Of a DNA stretch of 64,000 nt, positions 9,428 through 19,180 are shown piece by piece. Under the pieces are notes generated by a model. The model made no database searches. It was not told the origin of the DNA and saw only the letters and a program-made list of their open reading frames with translations. The DNA is taken from the NCBI GenBank assembly GCA_005790545.1, contig SXUL01000086.1:1-64000 (forward strand). Direction: 5' to 3'. Each line of letters begins with the position of its first letter. Position 1 is the first letter of the stretch. The position numbers were made by a program, and so were the translations under genes. Source of the stretch: Planctomycetia bacterium. Lineage in GTDB: Bacteria; Planctomycetota; GCA-002687715.

Positions 9428-10681
9428 ATGCGGGTGTTGCACATTCAGGATCACACGATTCCTGAGCTCTCCGGCTATGCCGTCCGCAGCCGCTACGTGG
9501 TCGCCTGCCAGCGGGAGCTCGGCATCGATGCACGTGTCCTCAGTTCCGCGCGCCATCCTGCTGGCGGAGCATTCGAGGAAACGCTCGAGGGGATTCCGTT
9601 TCACCGCACGAGTCAGCCGGGCGGTCTTGTGGCCCGGCTGCTGCGTCCCGTTCCGATCCTGAGAGAGTGGCCGATGACCGCAGCTCTTGAGCAGCGCATC
9701 ATCGAAGTCGCAGAGGGTTTTGCTCCGCAGGTGCTTCACGCGCACTCGCCCATCTTCAATGGTTGGGCGACGCGGCGCGCAGCACGGCGTCTTGGTCTGC
9801 CGTGGGTCTACGAGATTCGCGCCTTCTGGGAAGACGATGCAGTGGACAAGGGGAAGATCCGCGAGAACGGGTTCACCTATCGCCAGGTGCGCAATTCCGA
9901 AACGCGCCTCTGTCGTGACGCGTCGGCGGTCGTCACCATCTGCGAAGGATTGAGACAGGATCTGGTGCAGCGTGGCATTGATGAGGCCAAGGTCCATGTC
10001 ATCACCAATGGTGTGGATGCTGCGCGATTCGTGCCGCGTGCGCGGGACGAGAGCTTCGCTGCGAAAGCCGGTCTGGGCGCCGCGCGCGTGGTGGGATTCG
10101 TCGGGTCCTTCTTCCGGTACGAGGGGTTGCCTCTCCTGGTGGAGGCCTTTGCTGACATCGCACGCACACGCGGCGATGTGAAGCTGCTGCTGCTTGGTGG
10201 CGGCGAGGACGAAGGTGCCGTACGCGCCGCAGTGCAGGCGGCCGGCCTCGGGGAGCGAGTGATCCTTCCTGGTCGTGTGCCGCATGCGGCCGTGGACGAT
10301 TGGTACTCGCTCATCGATCTGTTGGTGTATCCGAGGCTCTCCGTGCGCCTCACGGAATTGGTGACGCCGCTGAAGCCGCTGGAGGCGGCCGCGGCCGGAA
10401 AAAGCATTCTCGGCAGCGATGTGGGCGGCGTGAAGGAACTCCTCGAGCGCGTCGGTTGCCAACGCCTGTTCAAGGCAGGGTCGAAGGACGCCCTCATTGC
10501 AGCGCTGTCGGATTGGATGGCTGCGCCGCTCTCCCAGTTGCAACAAGAGCGCCAGCGGCACGTGGATCTTGCCAGACAGAACTGCAGCTGGATGCAGGCT
10601 GTGGAGCCGATTCAACACGTCTACGCAGGACTCCTCGGACGCCGAGGACTGGCTGTGACAGTTCCCGGGTGGCGGGGATAG
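9428..10681 (+). CDS. GT4 glycosyltransferase, resembling the TIGR04063 PEP-CTERM/XrtA-associated group
   Basis: MRVLHIQDHTIPELSGYAVRSRYVVACQRELGIDARVLSS; HAHSPIFNGWATRRAARRLGLPWVYEIRAFWEDDAVDKGK; GT-B C-terminal domain. Confidence 0.8.
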   Translation: MRVLHIQDHTIPELSGYAVRSRYVVACQRELGIDARVLSSARHPAGGAFEETLEGIPFHRTSQPGGLVARLLRPVPILREWPMTAALEQRIIEVAEGFAPQVLHAHSPIFNGWATRRAARRLGLPWVYEIRAFWEDDAVDKGKIRENGFTYRQVRNSETRLCRDASAVVTICEGLRQDLVQRGIDEAKVHVITNGVDAARFVPRARDESFAAKAGLGAARVVGFVGSFFRYEGLPLLVEAFADIARTRGDVKLLLLGGGEDEGAVRAAVQAAGLGERVILPGRVPHAAVDDWYSLIDLLVYPRLSVRLTELVTPLKPLEAAAAGKSILGSDVGGVKELLERVGCQRLFKAGSKDALIAALSDWMAAPLSQLQQERQRHVDLARQNCSWMQAVEPIQHVYAGLLGRRGLAVTVPGWRG

Positions 10682-10695
10682 AATCAGAGACCCGC

Positions 10696-11799
10696 ATGGC
10701 AACAACACTGCGCCTTCTCAACTCCGGCATTGCCGTTCTCGCGAGGCCCCACAAGGCCTGGTCGAAGCCGCTGCACCTGCAGATCGAACCCACGACAGTC
10801 TGCAATCTGAAGTGTGCCTTCTGCGTGCGCGAGAAGAATGTCTTTCGGCCGAGGAGTTTGAGTCTCGAGCAGTTCACGAGCGTGTTCGACCAAATCCGGC
10901 CTCTGCGCGTGACTTTTGCCGGCGATGGCGAGCCGACCTTGGCTCCGGATATCTGGAAGATGATCTCCTATGCGCGGGAACATGGCGCGCGCACGATCAT
11001 CACCAGCAATTGGACGGTGGGACCTCGGATTGCCGAGAAGGCCATCGAGTCCGGACTGACGGCGCTGCGCGTGAGCATCGACGCAGCCACCGCGAAGACT
11101 TACGTCGCCATGCGCAAGGCGGACTACCACCACGTGATTGTGGAGGGGATTCGCGTGCTGCAGCGCCTGAAGCAGGAACGCGGCGTCCGCGAGCCGGATG
11201 TGGGGTTTGAATACGTCCTCGGACGCGACAACTTGCATGAGATGTGTGCCGTGCTCGACCTTGCGAAGGAACTCGGCGTCTGCCGGGTGAACTTCCGGCC
11301 GCTCAATCTGGTCGGTATCGAGGAGCGCGAAGACGAACTTCTTGGCGGGATGACGCGTGAGCAATACCGGAAGTCTCTGGAAGACGCGCGCCAGCACGCC
11401 GCACGCTTGAAGATGCCCGTGAACCTCGGCGAGATCATCGAGCTCCTGCCCTTCTACGAAGTGCGCTACACGAAGGATTTCAATCCGGAGAAGAAGAGCC
11501 CTGATTGCATCTACCCGTGGGTGCAGGTCTACATCGCGGTGGACGGTCAAGTCACCCCCTGCTGCGCGTTGCAGATGGACGAGAAGGTCAGCCTCGGCAA
11601 CATGTTCGAGGCAGGGTTTGACGCGGTGTGGAACGGAAAGCCGTACCGCAAGATGCGCGCCGACACGGTGAAACGACGCATCGAATACAAGTCCTGCATT
11701 ACTTGCGAGGGACGCGGCCTCGGCAAGGTTGCAAGTCTCGCGTTCCGTACGCCGGGATTCCTGAAGAAGCCCGACGCTCCCGGAGCAGGGCACGGCTAG
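10696..11799 (+). CDS. Radical SAM protein with SPASM/Twitch-like C-terminus
   Basis: IEPTTVCNLKCAFC (CxxxCxxC); C-terminal IAVDGQVTPCCALQ...LGNMFEAGFDAVWNGKPYRKMR...CITCEG. Confidence 0.9.
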   Translation: MATTLRLLNSGIAVLARPHKAWSKPLHLQIEPTTVCNLKCAFCVREKNVFRPRSLSLEQFTSVFDQIRPLRVTFAGDGEPTLAPDIWKMISYAREHGARTIITSNWTVGPRIAEKAIESGLTALRVSIDAATAKTYVAMRKADYHHVIVEGIRVLQRLKQERGVREPDVGFEYVLGRDNLHEMCAVLDLAKELGVCRVNFRPLNLVGIEEREDELLGGMTREQYRKSLEDARQHAARLKMPVNLGEIIELLPFYEVRYTKDFNPEKKSPDCIYPWVQVYIAVDGQVTPCCALQMDEKVSLGNMFEAGFDAVWNGKPYRKMRADTVKRRIEYKSCITCEGRGLGKVASLAFRTPGFLKKPDAPGAGHG

Positions 11800-11810
11800 G
11801 GGAGGAAAGC

Positions 11811-12563
11811 ATGAAGAGACGTCCTGTCATCGGCATCACGAGTCGTGTGTGCCCATTCACGCACGATGGGCGCTCGCACGACCGCTATGGCGTCGCCATC
11901 TCCTACTGCGAGGCGGTTGAAGCCGCGGGGGGCACACCGATCATCCTGCCGCTGACGGAAGAGGCGAGCACCATTGAGTCTTGGTGGCGCCTCATGGACG
12001 GACTGATGCTGCCCGGCGGCCAGGACATTGCGCCACAGCATTATGGCGAAGAGCCGCGCCCTGAACTGGAGACCGTCGATCCGCGTCGCGACCGCGTGGA
12101 GCTTGTGCTGGCGCGCCGCGCCATGGCCATGGGGTTCCCCCTGCTCGCCATCTGTCGCGGCGCACAACTGCTCAATGTCGCCGCCGGTGGATCACTGCAT
12201 CAAGATATTCACGCCTGTGTCGGGCGACATTGCATGCGTCACTTCCAGAAGACCATGGAGGAGACGACGTGGCATCGTGTGAACACGGTGGAGGGCAGCC
12301 TGCTTGAGCAGGTGATGGGTGAGCACAATCCCGCGGTGAATTCCTACCACCACCAGTCCGTCGCCAGATTGGCGGAGGGGTTCAAAGTCGTTGCGGTCGC
12401 TCCCGACGGCATTGTCGAAGCCATCGAGCACACGTCACACCCGTTCGCACTCGGAGTGCAGTGGCACCCGGAACTGCTCTGGCGTGAGCACGCCGCCCAC
12501 CACGCCCTCTTCAGGGCGCACGTGGAAGCAGCGCGTCGCGCCATCGCGGCCAGCAACGCCTGA
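11811..12563 (+). CDS. Gamma-glutamyl hydrolase-like class I glutamine amidotransferase (peptidase C26, PuuD-like)
   Basis: MKRRPVIGITSRV; LMLPGGQDIAPQHYGEEP; FPLLAICRGAQLLNVAAGGSLHQDI; NSYHHQSV; GVQWHPE. Confidence 0.88.
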   Translation: MKRRPVIGITSRVCPFTHDGRSHDRYGVAISYCEAVEAAGGTPIILPLTEEASTIESWWRLMDGLMLPGGQDIAPQHYGEEPRPELETVDPRRDRVELVLARRAMAMGFPLLAICRGAQLLNVAAGGSLHQDIHACVGRHCMRHFQKTMEETTWHRVNTVEGSLLEQVMGEHNPAVNSYHHQSVARLAEGFKVVAVAPDGIVEAIEHTSHPFALGVQWHPELLWREHAAHHALFRAHVEAARRAIAASNA

Positions 12564-13922
12564 TCAACCGAGGCAGCGTTCGCGGATGAATCCGGCGAGT
12601 GCCGCGATGGAGAGGCGCTCCTGTCGGCAATCATCACGGTGGCGCACTGTGACCGTCTGATCATCCTTGGTCTGGAAGTCCACAGTGATGCACCAGGGCG
12701 TGCCGCACTCGTCCTGACGGCGGTAGCGCCGTCCAATGGCGCCCTTCTCGTCATAGAACACGCTGAATTCGCGCGAGAGTTCCTTCTCGATGGCGTGGCC
12801 GATTTCTGGCAGACCCTCTTTCTTCACCAGCGGGAAGATGCCAGCCTTGATCGGCGCAAGCGCCGGATGGAAGCGGAGCACGCTGCGGGCTTCACCATCG
12901 ATCTCATCTTCGGCCCAGGCGTCGCAGAGGAATGCAAGGAAGGCGCGGTCCACACCGAGCGCAGGCTCGATGACATACGGGATCCAGCGTTCGCGCGTGA
13001 TGTCGTCGAACCAGGCAAGGTCCTTGCCCGTCGCCTCGGAATGCCGCTTGAGATCGAAGTCCGTGCGGTTGGCGATGCCTTCCAGTTCCTTCCAGCCGAA
13101 GGGGAACTGATACTCCACATCCGCGCAGGCAGCGCTGTAGTGCGCTAGTTCGTCCTGGGCATGGTCGCGCAGACGCAGATTCTCGGCGCGCACGCCGAGA
13201 CCGAGGAACCAGTCGAGACGAGCCTTGCGCCAGTACTCGTACCACGGCATCGCTTCTGCCGGGGGGCAGAAAAACTCCAACTCCATCTGCTCGAACTCGC
13301 GGCTTCTGAAGATGAAGTTCTCGGTCACGATTTCGTTGCGGAAGCTCTTCCCTTGCTGAGCGATGCCGAAGGGAGGGCGCATGCGGCTGGTGTCGCACAC
13401 ATTCTTGAAATTCACGAAGATGCCCTGGGCTGTTTCCGGGCGGAGGTAGACGATGGCGCTGGCATCCTCGACAGGGCCCATGAACGTCTTGAACATGAGG
13501 TTGAACTGGCGTGGCGCCGTGAGCTCGCCCTCGCATTCGCCGGGCTTCTTCGATGGCTTCTCGGGGCAGCGTTGCGCATCGAGTGTGTCGGCGCGGAAGC
13601 GGGCCTTGCACTTCTTGCAGTCCACCATGGGGTCGTTGAAGCCTGCGATGTGGCCTGACGTTTCCCAAACCTTCGGGTGCATCAGAATGGAGCAGTCGAT
13701 GCCCACGACATCCGGACGGCCGCGCACCATGTAACGCCACCAAGCGTCCTTCACGTTGCGTTTCAGTTCGACACCGAGCGGGCCGTAATCCCAACAGGAC
13801 TTGAGCCCGCCGTAGATCTCGCTGCTCTGGAAGACGAACCCGCGCCGCTTGCAGAGGGCGACGATCTGTTCCATGCGGTCTGTGGCCACGGCGCTTGCTC
13901 CCGCTCGCGACGGCGGCATGCC
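12564..13922 (-). CDS. glyQS: Glycine-tRNA ligase, dimeric alpha2 type
   Basis: MEQIVALCKRRGFVFQSSEIYGGLKSCWDYGPLGVELKRNVKDAWW; YLRPETAQGIFVNFKNV; FRNEIVTENFIFRSREFEQMELEFF. Confidence 0.95.
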   Translation of the reverse strand, partial: GMPPSRAGASAVATDRMEQIVALCKRRGFVFQSSEIYGGLKSCWDYGPLGVELKRNVKDAWWRYMVRGRPDVVGIDCSILMHPKVWETSGHIAGFNDPMVDCKKCKARFRADTLDAQRCPEKPSKKPGECEGELTAPRQFNLMFKTFMGPVEDASAIVYLRPETAQGIFVNFKNVCDTSRMRPPFGIAQQGKSFRNEIVTENFIFRSREFEQMELEFFCPPAEAMPWYEYWRKARLDWFLGLGVRAENLRLRDHAQDELAHYSAACADVEYQFPFGWKELEGIANRTDFDLKRHSEATGKDLAWFDDITRERWIPYVIEPALGVDRAFLAFLCDAWAEDEIDGEARSVLRFHPALAPIKAGIFPLVKKEGLPEIGHAIEKELSREFSVFYDEKGAIGRRYRRQDECGTPWCITVDFQTKDDQTVTVRHRDDCRQERLSIAALAGFIRERCLG

Positions 13923-13979
13923 GTCACAAGCGGCGCATGTTAGCCGTGCGGGTTCTCCTTGCGAGGGCGGGCATCCAAC

Positions 13980-14019
13980 ACCACGGCCCGCCAACTCTTG
14001 CGAGCGGGCGGGCCGTGGT
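13980..14019 (-). terminator. Hairpin terminator candidate downstream of the Kelch gene
   Basis: Perfect 13-bp inverted repeat ACCACGGCCCGCC / GGCGGGCCGTGGT, 14-nt loop, just after the minus-strand stop at 14041; weak U-tract. Confidence 0.5.
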
Positions 14020-14040
14020 TGTCGCGTTCAGCGTGCTGGA

Positions 14041-16167
14041 TCAGGGCATCACGAAGGTGCGGCTTGCAGCGGTGCCCAGCGTCGCGCCGAAGGGCAGGAT
14101 CTGCACTTCGACGGGTGTGCCCGAGCTGACGGAATCCGCGGCGAAGTTCCACACCATCGTCGTGGCACCGGGTGCCACTTCACCCGTGTGCCCCGTGATG
14201 CCGGGGGACGCGGGGGTCTGACCGGAGATGGTGGCCTGCTTCCACGGACTGCCCGGGATGCTCGCGACGCGGTAGCGCACGATGACGTAGCCGCCGTCAC
14301 CATCCACGTCACTGACGTTGAAGGTGATGTTGATGTTGCCGGCTGTGGCATTCGCCGAGGTATTCACGTCGGCCACCACGGGCACCTGATTCGAGAATGC
14401 GAAGACTTCCGCATCATCGAGGTAGCCGTAACCCGCTGCGGTCTGGTTGCGCCCGCCCACGATGAACACGTTGCCGCCACCAACCGATGTCGCGGTGTGG
14501 AGTCCGCGCGCCGTGTTGAGTTGCGAGTTCGTCGCGCTGGCCGTGAAGCCTGTTGGTGCAGCTGAGGAGAAGATCGTGGGCATCAGGAACAGGCTGGTGT
14601 CATTGGTGAAGTTCTCCGATGTGCCGTCATTCCACAGGCCGCCGCTGAGCATGACCGTCATGTTGCCGAGCAGCGTGGCTGCGTGCAGCGAGCGGGCCAG
14701 AGGCATGGCGGGCAAGCCTGGAGCATCCAGCGTCCCGACCAGATCAAAGGTTGCGAGTTCCGGTTTGTAGATGTAAGCCGAGTTGAGCAGGTTGCCGGTC
14801 GCGGTGGACCTGCCACCTGCGATGAGCACCCAGCCGTTGGCCAGACGAGTGGCGGTGTGGCCGAAACGATTGTTGGCCGAACTCGCGCCGAAGAGCCCAT
14901 TCAGGGCTGTGGACACGTAAGTGCTCGGATCGATCAGCATCGGCCCAGTGGTGCCGAGTCCCGTCGCGGGGTCGAGTCCGCCAAGGACGAGGATCGAGCC
15001 ATTGGCGAGCAAGGTGGCCGTGTGCTCCGCACGCGTGACGAGTGTCGTGGGTGCTGGACTGCTGAACGAACTGGTGGCGGGATCGAACACTTCAATACCG
15101 TCAGTCGCTACCAGGTTGGCGCCGCTGATGGCGGCACCGCCGAGGATGAGCACCTTGTTGCCAGGTACCCACGTGGCCGTGTGTGCAATGCGGGCCGAGG
15201 CGAGCCCATTGGTGGTGCCCGTCGCGGATTCAGGTGAAGGTACATAGATCACGCCGGTCGCTGAGGACATCGCCCTGCCGGTAACCCGGGCCAGAAGTGT
15301 GTAGCCAGCGGTGGTGGGATCCAGATTGTTTTCGCCGCTCACACCACCCGTGATGAGTACATGGGTGGCACCTGTGCTCGGATCCATGAAGAAACTGGAG
15401 GCGTGCAGGGTGCGTGCGCCACCAATCGCGCTGACGCTTCCGAGAGTGAGCGCGTAGGTGCTCGGGTTGAACACATATCGTTCAGCCGTTGAGTAGGCGC
15501 CGGTGAGAGAGCCACTGCCGCCCGCAAGCAGGAACTGTATTGAGTTGCCACTGGCCGGAAGTGCATCCGCCGTGTGATTGAGTCGGCCCGTTCCGACTCC
15601 CGGCACAGGTGGCGCTTGATTGATTCCGCCGGCGGCGCCGGAGGAGGGCAGGCCGCTGGTGTAGTTGATGTTGGGAGAACCGCCGCTCGTGCCCTGCTGG
15701 CTCGTCGCGGTGTTCACCGGAGTGAGGTGGAATTGGCAAATGGTGCCGATGAATCCGAGGTCTGCACCGGCGAACCAATTGAAGACACCCGAGACCGAGC
15801 CGCTGCCAGGAATGACAAAGGTGAGCGGTGACGGTGTGGGAAGCACGGAGAAGCTGCCACCCGTTGGTGCCGGAGTTGCCGGCAATCCTGGTATTCCGCC
15901 CATGGAATCTGCACCAGCTCCCAATGAATAGCTCGGCGCAACATCGACGGACGTTCCCGGCGGGCCCGAGACAGTCCAGTTGAAGACCAGCACACCGAGA
16001 GTCGGAGCGAAGGCTTCGTTCGGCGCACCAACGTTGGCATCAAGACCGCCCGGAGGCGGCAAGGTGCTCGTGTCGTGATCGAAGCAGCTGGTGAGCAACA
16101 GGCAGCTGGCGAAGACGACCACTAGAGCGCGGGTTGCAAGTGTTGGAGCGAGCATGTCTTTCCCCAT
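14041..16167 (-). CDS. Kelch-repeat (galactose-oxidase-like beta-propeller) lipoprotein
   Basis: Lipobox-like LLLTSCFDHD; repeats such as RIAHTATWVPGNKVLILGGA, RAEHTATLLANGSILVLGG, RFGHTATRLANGWVLIAGGR. Confidence 0.82.
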   Translation of the reverse strand: MGKDMLAPTLATRALVVVFASCLLLTSCFDHDTSTLPPPGGLDANVGAPNEAFAPTLGVLVFNWTVSGPPGTSVDVAPSYSLGAGADSMGGIPGLPATPAPTGGSFSVLPTPSPLTFVIPGSGSVSGVFNWFAGADLGFIGTICQFHLTPVNTATSQQGTSGGSPNINYTSGLPSSGAAGGINQAPPVPGVGTGRLNHTADALPASGNSIQFLLAGGSGSLTGAYSTAERYVFNPSTYALTLGSVSAIGGARTLHASSFFMDPSTGATHVLITGGVSGENNLDPTTAGYTLLARVTGRAMSSATGVIYVPSPESATGTTNGLASARIAHTATWVPGNKVLILGGAAISGANLVATDGIEVFDPATSSFSSPAPTTLVTRAEHTATLLANGSILVLGGLDPATGLGTTGPMLIDPSTYVSTALNGLFGASSANNRFGHTATRLANGWVLIAGGRSTATGNLLNSAYIYKPELATFDLVGTLDAPGLPAMPLARSLHAATLLGNMTVMLSGGLWNDGTSENFTNDTSLFLMPTIFSSAAPTGFTASATNSQLNTARGLHTATSVGGGNVFIVGGRNQTAAGYGYLDDAEVFAFSNQVPVVADVNTSANATAGNINITFNVSDVDGDGGYVIVRYRVASIPGSPWKQATISGQTPASPGITGHTGEVAPGATTMVWNFAADSVSSGTPVEVQILPFGATLGTAASRTFVMP

Positions 16168-16347
16168 GTGATTCCCTTAGCGTCGGCTGGGAGCCAACGC
16201 GCAATTCCCTTCATCCCACAGAGGCCCCGTGGGTGGCGTTAGGTTATGAGCGCCCGCAGGATTGGTCAATGCCACGGAACCCCAGAGTGGGTGGGCATTT
16301 GCCGCAGTCTTGCAGGAAATTCTTGTGCGTTCCAAGAGTGAACTTCC

Positions 16348-18798
16348 TTGTTGACGAAGCGCAGCAATCCATTGGCCGGACCAACTGAGAAGCACGGCCT
16401 CGAAGCGGGAACCGCAGGCCTGATGAGTGCCGGCCTCGGAGTCTTGTTGGTCCTTGGCGCATTCGCTTTCGACCTTGGCAGTGCGTCTACCTACAGCTTG
16501 CCGAAGAGCCTCTTCGTTGGGGTGTTTCCTGCGGCGCTGCTGGCGCTGACCCTGCTGCGGTGCGCTTTGCGAAAAAACCCTAGATTGTTGCTGCCCCGAG
16601 AGTTCTGGTTGTTGACCACTTTCGGAGTAGTGGCGTTGGCTTCGGCCGCTTCGGCCGCGTGCCCCGGAGGGTCGGTTTCCTGTCTCGTGCACTTGTTGCA
16701 AATGTCCGTGTGGCTTGTGCTTGGGTCCTTGACCCTCAACAGTGCTACGGCGCAGAGGCGCTTTCTGTTGGGTCTCAGCGTCGCCGGCGCCGGCGTGAGT
16801 GCCTTGGGACTGCTGCAATGGCTGGCCTTGGACGGTTGGCTTGTGGAAAGTCCACTCGCGAGGCTGGCTGGGTTGCCTCAGGTGGACCGACCAGCCTCCA
16901 CTTTCGGCCATGTCAACATGGCTTCTGAAGTCGCTTTGCTTGGATTCCTCGCGGTCGCCATGTTGCCGAAGGGGCGCGCCTTCCCGCGCCTCGGAACGGC
17001 TTGGCGCAGTGTCGCTGCGCTTCTTTGCGTGTCTTTCATTCTCGTCGGTGGCAGCCGCGCGGCCTGGTTTGGGGGGCTTCTTGGTGCGACCGGGATCATG
17101 GCTGTGCGTTTCTGGCGCCTTGATTCGGCAGCACGCCGAGAAGTCGCCCGGCGTTGGGGACTCGTGATCGCAGCCTTGGTGGTTGTGCTTGTCGCCGTCG
17201 ATGCGCACGTCGATGTGCCCGGCCGTGGTGGGGGCGCCAGCGTGCACCCCAGTGACCGTGTGCTCGAGTTGCTGAGTCTCGATTCAGGCACCGAACACGA
17301 GCGTCTTGTTCTTTGGAGAAACTCGGTCGCCATGTGGCTGGATGCGCCGCTCCTGGGAGTAGGGCCCGGGAACTGGGTGGTGAAGTTTCCGGCCTATGCA
17401 CGCGCCTCCGCAACTCTGGATCCGGAGGCTTACAACCTGCAACGTCAGCCCGAGGCGGCGCACATGGAGAGTCTGCAACTCCTCTGCGAAACCGGGGTCG
17501 CTGGATTTCTGTTGATGGCGCTCGTGTTTGTCGGCGCACTCGCGCGTGGTGTGCGGCGCGCCGAGAATGATGCGTTCGTGGGACTCGTGGTGGCGACGCT
17601 CGCGATGTCGGTCGCGGCGTATGTGTTCCAAAACCCGTTCCCCGCTGCGGTCTGCTGGCTGGCGCTGGGAGCTCTCGCGGGCTCCGCTCCGCCGCTGCTG
17701 CGCGGTGACGCAGTGGTCACGCGCGTCTGGCCGATGGCATTTCTTTGTGCAGCCGGTGCAGCGGTTCTCGCGCTCTTCTTCGATGCGGAACAGGATGCGT
17801 CACGTGCGTTGCAGGAAGGCCGTGTTCTCAGGAACTCAATCCGCAGCGCACCCGAGCTCCACGGTCGCGCGTTGCGCCAGCGCGCACTGGATGCCCTTGA
17901 TCGGGCGGTGGCCGCGCGCCCGGGAGACTGGCGCTTGCAGGCGGAACGCGCACTCGCGCTGTGGGATCTCGGGCTGATGGACGATGCGCTCGCAGCCTTC
18001 GACCGCACGCTCGCAATCAACCCGGACTTTGTGAATGCGTTGCTGCTGAAGGCGATCCTCCTGCACGAGAGGGATGACCTCGACGCGAGTTTCGAGCTCC
18101 TGCGGCGGGCCCTCTTTGTTCAACCTGAAGCGCCGGAACTGCGCTTCGCGTTGGGCCGCGTCCTTGAGGCCAAGGCGAGGAAGGATAGTGCGCAACCGCT
18201 GCTCGTGCACGCGGCGGCGAGCCAGTACCGGCAGGCGGCCAACGCGCGGGAGTTCATGCCGCTCGCGCGCGTGGCGTTGGCGCGCATCCTGCTCGCAGAG
18301 GAAGGCTCGGTGGCCGAGATCATGCGGCTGCTCGACAAGGCGGAAGAAAATGCAGCGCTCATGCCTGGCGTGCTTGTGCTGGTGGCGCGCTTGCGCGAGC
18401 ACCCGGCGCTCGCCGCTGCCGCGCCGGGCATCCAAGGCCCGGGCGGCGTGCGCACGCAGAGAATCTGGCAGCGAGTTCTCGGACTTGCACCAGGTCATGC
18501 AGAGGCCGGAATGGAACTCGCGCTCGCCCACTGGCAACAGGGGAGCACAGGACGGCACGATCCGGAGCCCGTGCTTGCTGCTCTGGATGCCGCGGCACGT
18601 GGCGGCGTGGCCCCTGCGCGCGTGCACTATCATCGGGCGCGCGTGCTCGAAGCCGCGGAACGCATCCACGAGGCGCTCGTGGAGTGGACCTGGATCGCGC
18701 GCGCGGGAGTGGCTGCGTGGCGCGACGAACCTCTGGGCCTCTTGTTGACGGAAGAAGCCCACGTCGCGGTTGTGCGTTTGCGGCAGCGTTTGCCCTGA
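16348..18798 (+). CDS. O-antigen ligase/polymerase-like membrane protein with C-terminal TPR region
   Basis: About 10 TM segments; FGHVNMASEVALLGFLAVA; LLGVGPGNWVVKFPAY; PEAAHMESLQLLCETGVAGFLL; TPR-like C-terminus (WDLGLMDDALAAFDRTLAINPDFVNALLLKA); TTG start. Confidence 0.82.
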   Translation: MLTKRSNPLAGPTEKHGLEAGTAGLMSAGLGVLLVLGAFAFDLGSASTYSLPKSLFVGVFPAALLALTLLRCALRKNPRLLLPREFWLLTTFGVVALASAASAACPGGSVSCLVHLLQMSVWLVLGSLTLNSATAQRRFLLGLSVAGAGVSALGLLQWLALDGWLVESPLARLAGLPQVDRPASTFGHVNMASEVALLGFLAVAMLPKGRAFPRLGTAWRSVAALLCVSFILVGGSRAAWFGGLLGATGIMAVRFWRLDSAARREVARRWGLVIAALVVVLVAVDAHVDVPGRGGGASVHPSDRVLELLSLDSGTEHERLVLWRNSVAMWLDAPLLGVGPGNWVVKFPAYARASATLDPEAYNLQRQPEAAHMESLQLLCETGVAGFLLMALVFVGALARGVRRAENDAFVGLVVATLAMSVAAYVFQNPFPAAVCWLALGALAGSAPPLLRGDAVVTRVWPMAFLCAAGAAVLALFFDAEQDASRALQEGRVLRNSIRSAPELHGRALRQRALDALDRAVAARPGDWRLQAERALALWDLGLMDDALAAFDRTLAINPDFVNALLLKAILLHERDDLDASFELLRRALFVQPEAPELRFALGRVLEAKARKDSAQPLLVHAAASQYRQAANAREFMPLARVALARILLAEEGSVAEIMRLLDKAEENAALMPGVLVLVARLREHPALAAAAPGIQGPGGVRTQRIWQRVLGLAPGHAEAGMELALAHWQQGSTGRHDPEPVLAALDAAARGGVAPARVHYHRARVLEAAERIHEALVEWTWIARAGVAAWRDEPLGLLLTEEAHVAVVRLRQRLP

Positions 18799-19160
18799 GC
18801 TTTCTCCTCGGCGCGCTCTGTTGCGCCCAGGATCCTCTGCGCCCGCAACCGGTCGTGGTCAACCAGAAGGCGCTGCCTGCGGATGGTCGGCCGCAAGTGC
18901 CGGCACCTGCCGCCGGAGCTCCACGGGAACGGATCGACGCGAGCGAACCACCCACGCTCGGCACCAACGATCTTGAGAGCACCATGGCCGGCGCGTCGAC
19001 GGAGTCGCGCGCCGCAGCAGAGGCGGGGCACCGGGAACTCGAGGCCGCGGCGCCAGAGGCACTCTGGAAGCGCTGGCTCATGGTCGGGCTCGTCCTCTCC
19101 GGTGCTGGAGGCCTGCTCCTCTTTGCGATCGCGCGCTGGTTCCGCCAGCGCACCTTGTAG
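18684..19160 (+). CDS. Hypothetical protein with N-terminal hydrophobic segment and C-terminal TM helix
   Basis: CAFAAAFALSFLLGALCCAQ signal-like; C-terminal WLMVGLVLSGAGGLLLFAIARWFRQ; overlaps the previous gene's end, start uncertain. Confidence 0.5.
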   Translation: MDLDRARGSGCVARRTSGPLVDGRSPRRGCAFAAAFALSFLLGALCCAQDPLRPQPVVVNQKALPADGRPQVPAPAAGAPRERIDASEPPTLGTNDLESTMAGASTESRAAAEAGHRELEAAAPEALWKRWLMVGLVLSGAGGLLLFAIARWFRQRTL

Positions 19161-19180
19161 GCTCTGCCCGGGAGAAGTGC

